Assembly (NCBI GenBank): GCA_022072085.1
Contig: JAJVII010000034.1
Location: forward strand, 1 to 64,000
Direction: 5' to 3'
DNA from: Phycisphaerae bacterium
GTDB taxonomy: Bacteria; Planctomycetota; Phycisphaerae; JAJVII01
Length of the DNA: 64,000 nucleotides
The position numbers were made by a program, and so were the translations under genes. Below, piece by piece: positions 27,827 through 36,890 of this stretch. Every line of letters begins with the position of its first letter. Positions within the stretch are counted from its first letter, which is position 1. The notes beneath the pieces are model-generated. The model did not search any database, was not told the DNA's origin, and worked only from the letters and a program-made list of their open reading frames with translations.

Positions 27827-28678
27827 GTGGCCGACAATCGACCCATTGCCGTCTTCGACTCCGGGCTCGGTGGGCTGACCGTCGTGCGGGCGATCCGCCG
27901 GCGGCTGGCGACCGAGTCCATCATCTACTTCGGCGACACGGCCCGCGTGCCGTACGGCATCAAGAGTTCGCCGACCGTTTCTCGCTTCGCCGTCGAGATC
28001 GTCCGCTACCTCGCCCGGTTCGAGCCCAAGGCCGTCGTCGTCGCCTGCAACACGGCCTCGGCGATCGCGATGGAGACGCTGGCCGACCGCTTCGACCTGC
28101 CGATGTTCAACGTCATCGACCCCGGCGCCCGCGAGGGGGCGCGCATCAGCCGGCGCGGGGCGGTCGGGCTCCTGGCCACCGAGGCCACCGTCGCCAGCGA
28201 AGCCTACCCCCGCGCGATCGGCCGACTGGTCCCGGGCGCCCGCGTGCTGGCGCAGGCGGCCCCGCTGCTGGTCCCGCTGGCTGAGGAAGGCCGCGATGGC
28301 GACGACCCGATCGTTCGCCTGGCCATCCGCGACTATCTCGACAAGCTCCGCGCCCAGAACGGCAGGTTGGCCGGCCTGCTGCTGGGCTGCACGCACTACC
28401 CGCTGTTCCGCGACGCCATCGCCGCCGAAGCCGGCGCCGATATCGAGGTCGTGGACTCGGCCGACGCGACCGCGACGATGCTAGCCGGCGAACTGCCGGC
28501 CGCCGGGCTGGCCGCCGGCGCCGACGGGCCGGGCGAACTGCACTGCCTGGTTTCGGACAACCCCCAGCGGTTCGGCCGCGTGGGATCGCGGTTCCTGGGC
28601 GAGCCGATCGAAGAGGTCACCTACGTCGGTCCGGATGAATTCTTTGCCGTTGCAACCGCCCACGAGCGGGTAAAATGA
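27827..28678 (+). CDS. murI: Glutamate racemase
   Basis: Cofactor-independent racemase making D-glutamate for peptidoglycan, 283 aa. The two catalytic cysteines are in VACNTASA (C74) and LLGCTHYP (C188). FDSGLGGLTV (10-19) and FGDTARVPYG (35-44) are family signatures. GTG 27827, preceded by GGAGG, was preferred over an earlier ATG at 27782. A complete murI supports a peptidoglycan wall, in line with current views of Planctomycetota. The next gene is a HEAT lipoprotein 63 nt on. Confidence 0.95.
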   Translation: MADNRPIAVFDSGLGGLTVVRAIRRRLATESIIYFGDTARVPYGIKSSPTVSRFAVEIVRYLARFEPKAVVVACNTASAIAMETLADRFDLPMFNVIDPGAREGARISRRGAVGLLATEATVASEAYPRAIGRLVPGARVLAQAAPLLVPLAEEGRDGDDPIVRLAIRDYLDKLRAQNGRLAGLLLGCTHYPLFRDAIAAEAGADIEVVDSADATATMLAGELPAAGLAAGADGPGELHCLVSDNPQRFGRVGSRFLGEPIEEVTYVGPDEFFAVATAHERVK

Positions 28679-28698
28679 CGGACTGACTGCGAAGAGAA

Positions 28699-28732
28699 GT
28701 TCACCACAGAGGCGCTGAGGGCACAGAGAAGA
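28699..28732. repeat. CACAGAG-type dispersed repeat fragment
   Basis: The gap between murI and the next gene contains TTCACCACAGAGG and GGGCACAGAGAA, an internally repetitive phrase that I associate with widespread intergenic repeats in environmental bacterial genomes. Only one copy occurs in this window, so its repeat nature is from general knowledge. It abuts the start of the HEAT lipoprotein gene. Confidence 0.4.
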
Positions 28733-28741
28733 TATTGCGAG

Positions 28742-29566
28742 ATGTCCCGAGCCGTTCGCACAATCCGACTGTCGTTGCCGCTGTGGCTGCTGGCGCTGGG
28801 CGTTGCCGGCTGCGACCGGGTCAACCGCGTCGCGGAGGAGAGCTTCGGCCTGCACCTGGTCCAGCGAGAAGGAACCTGGCGGGTCGAGGCGGTCAGCGGC
28901 AGGGAGAAGATCGAGCAGGCCGTCGGATCGGACAACCCCGACACCCGCCGCGAGGCGGTCAACTGGCTGGGCGAGCCGGCCCGCGTGGACCAGCAGAGCG
29001 TGGTTAAGCTGCTGGGGGTAGTGCTGGCCAGCGATCAGGACCCGACGGTGCGATCGGCGGCGGCGCGGGCGCTGGGCCGCTCGATGCGGCCCGAGGCGTC
29101 CGAGCCGCTGGTAGCTGCGCTGGAGGACAAGGACCGCTACGTGCGGCTGGAGTCGACCAACGCCCTGATCGGCCGCAAGAGCGACAACGTCAAGCGGGCG
29201 CTGATGGTTCGGCTGGCGCGGGACGAGTTCGTGCAGGTCCGCGTGGCGGCTGCCCGGGGGCTGGGCGACTATCCCGAGCGGCGCGTGCTCGAGTCGCTGA
29301 TCGCGTCGCTGCGCGATCCCGACTTCGCGGTGCAGTACGAGTCGGAGCGTTCGCTGAACGCGCTGACTGGTTTCGCGTTCGAATACGACCCGGACGCGTG
29401 GAGCCGCTGGCTGAACGGCCTGGGGCCCGACGGCGATCCCTTCGCCCAGGCAGGGCGAATCCCTCCCTCTCTCCAGAAGCCGCAGCCGTCGCTGCTGGAC
29501 CGCATGGGCGATGCGGCCCGTCGGAGCTGGCACTGGTGGCAGGCCGACGAACGCCTTCCGCAATAG
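28742..29566 (+). CDS. HEAT-repeat lipoprotein
   Basis: Exported protein of 274 aa with lipobox VAGC (Cys24). Residues about 55-215 are five HEAT-like helix pairs with the pattern D..VR.AAA.ALG (for example DPTVRSAAARALGRSM, DKDRYVRLESTNALIG, DEFVQVRVAAARGLGDY). The tail is Pro-rich and ends QADERLPQ. HEAT solenoids bind proteins; no catalytic site is seen. It precedes two coiled-coil lipoproteins, and the three look like an operon of envelope proteins of unknown role. Confidence 0.8.
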   Translation: MSRAVRTIRLSLPLWLLALGVAGCDRVNRVAEESFGLHLVQREGTWRVEAVSGREKIEQAVGSDNPDTRREAVNWLGEPARVDQQSVVKLLGVVLASDQDPTVRSAAARALGRSMRPEASEPLVAALEDKDRYVRLESTNALIGRKSDNVKRALMVRLARDEFVQVRVAAARGLGDYPERRVLESLIASLRDPDFAVQYESERSLNALTGFAFEYDPDAWSRWLNGLGPDGDPFAQAGRIPPSLQKPQPSLLDRMGDAARRSWHWWQADERLPQ

Positions 29567-29617
29567 ATATTGCCGCAACGTCGATTGTGCGTTTTAATGG
29601 CGGGCAGGAGAGCTGCC

Positions 29618-30175
29618 ATGATCCGGACGCCATCGCCGCTGCGACTCGGGTTTGGGCCGGCCTTCGGTCTGCTCCTGCTGCTGGCCGGGTGCAACCCGCC
29701 GCCCACCGAACCGGAGAAGGGGGCCGCCGAGTTCCAGCAGTCGCGCCGCGAGGCGGCGCTGTCGGCGGAGGTCGCGACGCTCAAGGCCAAGCTGGACCAG
29801 ACGCAGGCGGACCTGGATTCGCTTCGCAACGGCGCGACCCGCTACGACAAGGAGACGCTCGAGCTCCGCAACTTCCTCTACCAGGAAAAAGAGCAGAACC
29901 GCCAGGCCCGCGAGACGATCGGCCAACTCGTCAAGAAGCTCCAGGACGCCGACGAGGAACTCAAGCGGCTGCGGCCTTCCAACCAGTTGGCGCTGGACCT
30001 TGGCACACGGGTCGATAAGCTGAGCGCCGAGAACAAGGATCTGCGGCTGACCAACTCGGAACTGGCCGATGAGGTCAAGCGGCTGAGACGGGAGAACGAG
30101 GACCTGGCCACCCAGGTCAAACGCCTGCAACAGGAGCTGGAGGATTCACTCCGCCAGGCCCACGCCCATGAATGA
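29618..30175 (+). CDS. Coiled-coil lipoprotein
   Basis: Protein of 185 aa with lipobox LAGC (Cys25). Nearly all of the mature part (35-183) is predicted coiled coil, rich in Leu, Glu, Lys and Gln heptads (SAEVATLKAKLDQTQADLDSL; DEVKRLRRENEDLATQVKRL). ATG 29618 follows CAGGAG. It overlaps the following lipoprotein gene by 8 nt. It could span the periplasm in the manner of Lpp/Pal-like spacers, but this is a guess from shape. Confidence 0.75.
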   Translation: MIRTPSPLRLGFGPAFGLLLLLAGCNPPPTEPEKGAAEFQQSRREAALSAEVATLKAKLDQTQADLDSLRNGATRYDKETLELRNFLYQEKEQNRQARETIGQLVKKLQDADEELKRLRPSNQLALDLGTRVDKLSAENKDLRLTNSELADEVKRLRRENEDLATQVKRLQQELEDSLRQAHAHE

Positions 30176-30794
30176 CCTGCCCTCCCGATCGCCCCGCCGA
30201 CCCGGGCCGGCTGCCCCGCTGCTGACGGCGCTGCTGGCGGCGCTGCTGACGGCGTTGCTGGCGTCCGGCTGCTCAGACCAAGAAGCCGAGCAGCGTCACA
30301 GCCAGGAGGTCGAGCAGCTCAAGGCCCAGTCGGCTGAGTTGGAACGCCAGCTCGACAAGGCCCAGACTGACATCCGGCAGTACCGCAAGATGGTCGAACA
30401 GGACCGGGCCGCCCTGGTCGAGGCCCATGCCGACGCCGACCGCCGCCACCAGGGGCTCCGCGGCATGGTCGGCGGGCTTCAGGACGGGTCGCTCCAGGCC
30501 GAGCAGTTCAACGGCCCCGAGCGCGACCTGGCCGACCAGGTCATGCAGTTGCTTCGCAAGATCGGGCAGTTGCAGGCCGACCTGGATTCCCAGCGCCGGG
30601 CCGCCGTCATCCTCGACGGTCTGATCGGCGATCTGCGCTCCAACAACGCGACGCTGCAACGCGAGAACGACATCCTCCGCGCCGGCGGCGATCCAACGAC
30701 GCAGCCGGACGAACGGAGCCCGGCCACCCAGCCCGACCTTCTGGGAACGCTGCCGAACCCCGTTGCCCCGGCCACCCAGCCGGACCGGCCATAG
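30168..30794 (+). CDS. Coiled-coil lipoprotein with Pro/Thr tail
   Basis: Protein of 208 aa. A repetitive Leu/Ala signal (LLTALLAALLTALLASGC) leads to Cys35. Coiled coil runs over about 42-90 and 120-165, separated by RHQGLRGMVGGLQDGS. The tail repeats ATQPD motifs (about 172-206). It begins 8 nt inside the previous gene, implying translational coupling and a paired function. It resembles its neighbour in design but not closely in sequence. Confidence 0.7.
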   Translation: MNDLPSRSPRRPGPAAPLLTALLAALLTALLASGCSDQEAEQRHSQEVEQLKAQSAELERQLDKAQTDIRQYRKMVEQDRAALVEAHADADRRHQGLRGMVGGLQDGSLQAEQFNGPERDLADQVMQLLRKIGQLQADLDSQRRAAVILDGLIGDLRSNNATLQRENDILRAGGDPTTQPDERSPATQPDLLGTLPNPVAPATQPDRP

Positions 30795-31015
30795 CCGGGC
30801 AGGGCCCGACTCCGCCCTCACCTCTGAAATTTCTTGACCTCGATTTGCCTGCCCGTGGGGTGAATCTTAGTCTTTGATTGTCCGGTCGTGGTGAGTCGAC
30901 CGGCATCGAGTTTGCCCTGGATCGAGACCTTGGCCCGGATCTGCCTCCTCGGGTCGAGGTCTTCTTCTTTGTACTTCGTCCGCGGGCGAGGGCAGGGCCA
31001 TCGCCCCGGCGTCCG

Positions 31016-31055
31016 GCCTGTAAGAGCCTGTAGAAGCCTGCATGGGCCTGTATCG
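31016..31055. repeat. Four 10-nt tandem repeats
   Basis: Four consecutive decamers start with GCCTG (GCCTGTAAGA, GCCTGTAGAA, GCCTGCATGG, GCCTGTATCG). The period equals about one helical turn, so the same face of DNA would be presented each time, as in iteron or regulator arrays. Confidence 0.65.
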
Positions 31056-31272
31056 CAAGGCGTTGTCCGGCAACGCGTTGCAAAACAGGTCGGCCAATGC
31101 GATCTGACGCGTTCGGCCGGCTCGTCTGAACTCCGGGTCGACCAAATCGGCCTCGTCGATTCTACCCCCCTTGGCCTGCGTCTAAACGCAATCCGTGATG
31201 GGGAGCGGTTGCGTTCGGGCTTGCCGTAGAAGAAAGGGGCCGGCGTGATCGGAGCGATCGGCCGGTCCCGGC

Positions 31273-31318
31273 TTGCCCAAGTCCCGAACCGCAGGTTCGG
31301 GGGAGTCTTGTGGGGCAA
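31273..31318. repeat. Two-tier hairpin
   Basis: The inner stem CCCGAACC/GGTTCGGG (31283-31290, 31294-31301) has a 3-nt loop. It is nested in CAAG/CTTG and TTGCCC/GGGCAA pairs. No T tract follows directly on either strand, so it is not a plain intrinsic terminator. It lies 47 nt before the three-stem repeat. Confidence 0.6.
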
Positions 31319-31364
31319 ACGCCTCTAACTCATTTCCCGCACTTGAAGTCTGCAAACGGGAACT

Positions 31365-31434
31365 GTCTTCGACCAAGCCCCGTCGCTTGCGACGGGGGAT
31401 CCGTCGCCACTGCCGGCAGCGGGGCCTGGTTGAA
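31365..31434. repeat. Three-stem structured repeat, copy 2
   Basis: Second copy of the element at 26345-26414. Hairpin 1 with its CTTG loop is identical (31379-31396). Hairpin 2 is shorter (CTGC-CG-GCAG core). The outer stem 31367-31374 with 31428-31435 keeps pairing through an A-T in place of G-C; the terminal pair is lost. It ends 88 nt before the SDR start codon, in the same orientation to the downstream gene as copy 1. Confidence 0.85.
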
Positions 31435-31522
31435 AGCAATTGCTCCGCCGGTTGCAGCGGGCGTCGCGGATGGATACCATGTCGCGCCGAAACCTTTTCC
31501 GGCTGACTGTCGAGGTGTCGAG

Positions 31523-32296
31523 ATGACCGTAGCGAATCCATTCTCGCTGGTCGGTCGCCGGGCCCTGGTCACCGGCGCGTCGCGCGGGATCGGACGGGCG
31601 ATCGCCGAGCAGTTGGCCCGAGCGGGGGCGGCTGTCGCACTCGTGGCCCGCAGCCGGGAGCCGCTGGCTGAGGTCGCGGCCGCCATCACGGCTGGTGGCG
31701 GGCGATCGGCCGTCTGCCCAGCCGACCTGGCCGACCCGGCCAGCGCCGAGGCTGCCGTTGCGCAGGCAGAGATTGCCATTGGCCCGGTCGATTTGTTGGT
31801 CCACGCTGCCGGGACAACGGCGCGGGTTCCGTCGATTGACGCGCCGGCTGCGGACTTCGATCGCATCATGCAGGTCAACGCCGGGGCGGCGATGCAGTTG
31901 GCCCAGGCAGTCGGACGACGGTTGCTGGCCGCGGGCAGGGGCGGGGCGATGGTCTTCGTCGCCTCGCTCCAGAGCCGCGGCGCCAGGCCGACGACGCTGC
32001 ACTACACGATGAGCAAGACGGCCATGCTGGGCCTGATCCGCTCACTGGCGGTGGAGTGGGGCCCGCGCGGAATCCGCTGCAACGGCGTCGCGCCGGGCTA
32101 CATTCGCACGGAGTTGACTCGGCCGCTCCAGGAAGACGCGAAGTTCAGCGACTGGGTGCTCTCGCGGACCCCGGCCGGTCGATGGGGCGAGCCGGGCGAC
32201 CTCGCGGCGGCGGCCCAGTTCCTGCTCTCGGACGCCGCGTCGTTCGTCAACGGCCAGGTGCTCTACGTGGACGGCGGCTGGAGCGCCGCGATGTGA
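31523..32296 (+). CDS. SDR-family oxidoreductase 1
   Basis: Short-chain dehydrogenase/reductase of 257 aa with Rossmann motif TGASRGIG (17-24), NAAG-like HAAG at 94-97 and the catalytic S148-Y161-K165 (YTMSK). The C-terminal YVDGGWSA is typical of classical SDRs. The Arg after the glycine motif and VARSR near 41 suggest NADP(H). ATG 31523 was chosen; the long upstream frame crosses repeats. It pairs in tandem with another 257-aa SDR. The gluconate/2-deoxy-gluconate dehydrogenase branch is the closest by feel. Substrate uncertain. Confidence 0.88.
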   Translation: MTVANPFSLVGRRALVTGASRGIGRAIAEQLARAGAAVALVARSREPLAEVAAAITAGGGRSAVCPADLADPASAEAAVAQAEIAIGPVDLLVHAAGTTARVPSIDAPAADFDRIMQVNAGAAMQLAQAVGRRLLAAGRGGAMVFVASLQSRGARPTTLHYTMSKTAMLGLIRSLAVEWGPRGIRCNGVAPGYIRTELTRPLQEDAKFSDWVLSRTPAGRWGEPGDLAAAAQFLLSDAASFVNGQVLYVDGGWSAAM

Positions 32297-32399
32297 CGCG
32301 ACCTGTTGCGGCGGCTGCGCCGATCGTTCCCGATTGTCGCGCCAGTCGCATCCGGATAGCATGAAGGTTTGTGACCGTAACAACCCAACGGGAGAAGAC

Positions 32400-33173
32400 A
32401 TGAGCATCCTGGATCGCTACAAGCTGGACGGACGCAGGGCGCTGGTGACCGGGGCGGCCGGCGGGATCGGCCGAGTGATCGCCCGCACGTTGGCTGAGGC
32501 AGGCGCGGACGTGGTCATTGTCGACCTGCCATCGTCGCCGATGGACAAGGCGGCCGAGCTGGTGGCCGCGACCGGGCAAAAGGCCGGCACGGTCGGCGCG
32601 GACCTCTCTCAGCCGGCCAACGTGCCGGGCGTGGCGGAGGCAGCCGAGAAGGCGATCGGACCGATCGACCTGCTGGTTCACGCCGCGGGGATCAACATCC
32701 GCGTGCCGCTGGCCGACGTGCGGCAGAGCGATTACGAGAAGGTGATGCAGATCAACTTCGGCGCGGGCATCCAGCTCGCCCAGGCGGTGGGCAACCGTCT
32801 GCTCAAAGCCGGCAAGCCGGGGAGCATGGTGTTCATCTGCTCGCTGCTGAGCGAACGCGGGCGGGCCGGGGTGCTGCACTACACGGTGAGCAAGACGGCC
32901 CTGCCGGGTCTGATCCGGACCGTGGCGACGGAATGGGGCCCACGGGGAATCCGGGCCAATGGCGTCGCGCCCGGCTACATCAGCACGGAAATGACGCGGC
33001 CTTTGCAGGAAGATCCGGTGTTCAACAAGATGGTGCTCGACCGCACCCCGGCCGGCCGATGGGGCAGGCCCGACGACATCGCCCCCGCGGTGGCCTACCT
33101 GTCCAGCGACGCGGCTTCGTTCGTGAACGGCCAGGTGCTCTACGTGGACGGGGGATGGACGGCAGGCCTGTAG
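32400..33173 (+). CDS. SDR-family oxidoreductase 2
   Basis: Paralogue of the preceding SDR with identical length (257 aa) and matching catalytic positions S148, Y161 and K165. The cofactor motif is TGAAGGIG (17-24). An acidic residue in VIVDLPSS at the end of beta-2 suggests NAD(H) preference, unlike SDR 1. The C terminus [10 protein letters not shown] is conserved. ATG 32400 follows GGGAGAAGAC. The tandem duplication with divergent cofactor motifs suggests consecutive oxidation and reduction of one sugar or acid. This is inferred. Confidence 0.9.
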   Translation: MSILDRYKLDGRRALVTGAAGGIGRVIARTLAEAGADVVIVDLPSSPMDKAAELVAATGQKAGTVGADLSQPANVPGVAEAAEKAIGPIDLLVHAAGINIRVPLADVRQSDYEKVMQINFGAGIQLAQAVGNRLLKAGKPGSMVFICSLLSERGRAGVLHYTVSKTALPGLIRTVATEWGPRGIRANGVAPGYISTEMTRPLQEDPVFNKMVLDRTPAGRWGRPDDIAPAVAYLSSDAASFVNGQVLYVDGGWTAGL

Positions 33174-33247
33174 CGGACCGGGCAAGTGGGTGGTCGAGAC
33201 GGACACCTCGCAACGGCGGGCCGCATCGGCCCGAGTGAGAGATTCCG

Positions 33248-34765
33248 ATGCGCTACGGGACACTGGCACTGGCGTTGTGGCTGGCAGTGAGCGCCGGCGC
33301 AAGCTCGGCGCAGGCCAAAGGGAAACTCTACGTCGACATCGGCGGCAACGCCGGCGACGGCGACGGGACCGAACTGAACCCCTTCAAGTCGATCGCAGCC
33401 GGCCTGTTCAAGACCCAGAACCCCGGCGACCAACTGTTCGTGCGCCACGGGCTCTACGCCGGTTCGCTGCGGATCAGCGGCATGCGCGGCTCGCGAGGCG
33501 AGCCGATCGTCATCCGCGGCGATCGCCAGCCCATCCCGGCGGCTGAGGCGAACCAGCCCAACGTCTCGCAGGCCAAGTACTGCCCGGTGATCCGACCGAC
33601 CCAGAAGAACGCGCTGGAGATCGTCAACTCCTCGAACCTCGTGATCGAAGGTTTCATCTTCGAGCCGAGCAAGGAATACGGCATCTACCTGGAGAACTGC
33701 GAGTACGTCACCATTCGCAACTGCGACATCACCGACTGCGTCAAGTCGCTGATCAAGGTCAAAGGCGGCAGGCATATCAGCGTCGAAAACTGCACGCTCT
33801 CGGGCAGCGTGCTGGAGCACGGCGTCCATTACTGGATGAGCGACGAACCCCGCGTTGCATTCTGCCGGATCTTCCAGAACAGCCTGACGGGCGTCTTCCT
33901 TCAAGCCGACAAGCTCAGCGGCGGGCCCGGCATGGTCGCCACCGGCGTCATCGAGGGCAACACGCTCTACGCCAACGGGCGTCTCAAGGAAGGCGGCGTC
34001 CTTCCCACCGACGAGCGAGGCCGGCCCATCCGCCCGCAGGGGCTGCGGTTCGGCGCGGCGGCGATCTCGGCCGACGGACCCAAGAACTGCGTGTTCATGA
34101 ACAACGTCATCCACCACAATTTCAACGGGGGGATCTGCCTTTTCCGTGCCACCGCCGAGAACTTCGGCACGGGCAACCGCGTCTGGCACAACACGATCTA
34201 CCTTCCGGCGAGCACGCAGAAGGCCTACGGCATTCAACTCGCTGTCACCACGTCCGGCACGCAGGTGCGCAACAACATCATCGTGACGGCCGAAGCCCCC
34301 TGCCTGTGGATCGGCAAGGGGGGCAGCAGCGGCATGCAATCGGACTACAACGTCTTCGGACGCAAGGACGACAAGGAGTCGCTTCGCCACGACAAGGACG
34401 ACCTGATGCTCCAGCGGTGGCAGAACATCTACCGACTGGACCGAAACTCGATGCGGCAGATGCCGGTCTTCGTCGATCCGGACAACGAAGACCTGGCCAA
34501 GTGCGACTTCCACCTCAACGACAATTCCCTCGTGCGGCGCTGCCTGCCCGAGCCGGGCGTCCCGCTGGACATCGAGGGCAAGTTCCACAGCCGCAACCAG
34601 GTGACGGCCGGCGCCTATGAGGCACGCCCCTCGTCGACCGATCCGCGCGGCGGGCAGGCCCCGCAGCCTCCGCCGCGCCAGCCGACGCAGCCGCCCAAGC
34701 CCCCGGACGACAAGCCGCCTGACAACCCCGGGCCCGGGCCTATAATCCTTCCGCCGCTGGACTGA
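33248..34765 (+). CDS. Secreted right-handed beta-helix protein
   Basis: Protein of 505 aa with a signal peptide (cleavage near AQA-K, about residue 23). The DUF1565-type opening (YVDIGGNAGDGDGTELNPFKSI) leads into parallel beta-helix rungs across about 100-380 (NLVIEGFIFEPS, YVTIRNCDITDC, HISVENCTLSGS, NVIHHNFNGGI). The tail after 450 is Pro-rich low complexity (PPKPPDDKPPDNPGPGP). This fold is common in pectate-lyase-like enzymes and surface polysaccharide binders; I cannot place catalytic residues. Neighbouring oxidoreductases suggest carbohydrate use. Confidence 0.8.
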   Translation: MRYGTLALALWLAVSAGASSAQAKGKLYVDIGGNAGDGDGTELNPFKSIAAGLFKTQNPGDQLFVRHGLYAGSLRISGMRGSRGEPIVIRGDRQPIPAAEANQPNVSQAKYCPVIRPTQKNALEIVNSSNLVIEGFIFEPSKEYGIYLENCEYVTIRNCDITDCVKSLIKVKGGRHISVENCTLSGSVLEHGVHYWMSDEPRVAFCRIFQNSLTGVFLQADKLSGGPGMVATGVIEGNTLYANGRLKEGGVLPTDERGRPIRPQGLRFGAAAISADGPKNCVFMNNVIHHNFNGGICLFRATAENFGTGNRVWHNTIYLPASTQKAYGIQLAVTTSGTQVRNNIIVTAEAPCLWIGKGGSSGMQSDYNVFGRKDDKESLRHDKDDLMLQRWQNIYRLDRNSMRQMPVFVDPDNEDLAKCDFHLNDNSLVRRCLPEPGVPLDIEGKFHSRNQVTAGAYEARPSSTDPRGGQAPQPPPRQPTQPPKPPDDKPPDNPGPGPIILPPLD

Positions 34766-34820
34766 TCCGCGGCGCGGCGGCAGCCGCGCGTGCTTCCAAA
34801 CCGTTCCTACGGAGAGCCTG

Positions 34821-36404
<1,584 letters not shown>

Positions 36405-36484
36405 CCCCGCAGTCGCGTAGGTGTTGGCGGTGGACCGGGTATCCGGAACGGGTTATCATGAATGGAATAGGCGGGAGCGACACA

Positions 36485-36700
36485 ATGCGCAACGAATTCA
36501 CGGTCATCTTGGAACGCGACGGGAAGTGGTCCATCGGCTATTGTCCGGAGATTCCGGGCGCCAACGGCCAGGGCCGCACCGAAGCCGCCTGCCGCAAGAG
36601 CGTCGCCGACGCGATTCGGCTGATCCTGAAGGACCGCCGGGAAGACGCGTTGCGCGGCGCTCCTGTCAACGCCATCCGCAACACGGTCGTCCTCTCATAA
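36485..36700 (+). CDS. HicB-like antitoxin
   Basis: Small protein of 71 aa with the partial RNase-H fold of HicB/UPF0150 antitoxins: FTVILERDGKWSIGYCPEIPG, then GQGRTEAACRKSVADAIRLIL. It lacks a C-terminal DNA-binding extension. ATG 36485 follows GGCGGGAGCG; a longer upstream frame is rejected. Its TAA stop overlaps what was the start of a hicA toxin, now decayed, so it is an orphan antitoxin. It sits between metabolic genes with no other mobile signature. Confidence 0.8.
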   Translation: MRNEFTVILERDGKWSIGYCPEIPGANGQGRTEAACRKSVADAIRLILKDRREDALRGAPVNAIRNTVVLS

Positions 36701-36884
36701 AGCGGTCATCTCTTCTGCGGCATTTGCGCCGGCATGGCAGTATCCTCAGCGCGAAGGGCGGTCCCATTCCCTGTGGACGAACCCCCGCACCGGTGAGATG
36801 CAGGCCGTACCCCGTCACGCCGAGATCGGCGATCGCCTCGCCGCTCGGATATGTGAACTGCTCTCCGTCCCGCCGGCCAACTGA
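36697..36884 (+). pseudogene. Decayed hicA toxin
   Basis: Directly after hicB the sequence encodes a HicA-like start (KRSSLLRHLRRHGSILSAK). After a -1 shift it continues with GRSHSLWTNP, then QAVPRHAEIGDRLAARICEL and a stop at 36882. The catalytic-type His in GRSHSLW is still present. Two lesions are visible. The expected ATG is ATA at 36697-36699, and one G appears missing in the AAGGGCGG run at 36754-36761. An ancestral TCATGA overlap explains both: G to A turns the hicB stop TGA into TAA and destroys the hicA start. Sequencing error is the alternative for the frameshift but would not explain the start. Confidence 0.75.
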
Positions 36885-36890
36885 ATCCTG

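Larger units (their letters stand above)
30795..31522. other. Hairpin- and repeat-rich gene-free region
   Basis: No convincing gene lies in these 728 nt. A minus-strand open frame ending at 30818 has a basic C-terminal part (YKEEDLDPRRQIRAKVSI) that could be a decayed gene end, but it has no credible start. The region holds a 10-nt tandem array, a long two-tier hairpin and the second copy of the three-stem repeat. It separates the lipoprotein operon from the SDR pair. Confidence 0.6.

Noticed and set aside
30818-31318. Minus-strand open frame with a basic C-terminal segment
   Set aside because: No plausible start or ribosome site, and it crosses tandem repeats and hairpins; I cannot support it as a gene.
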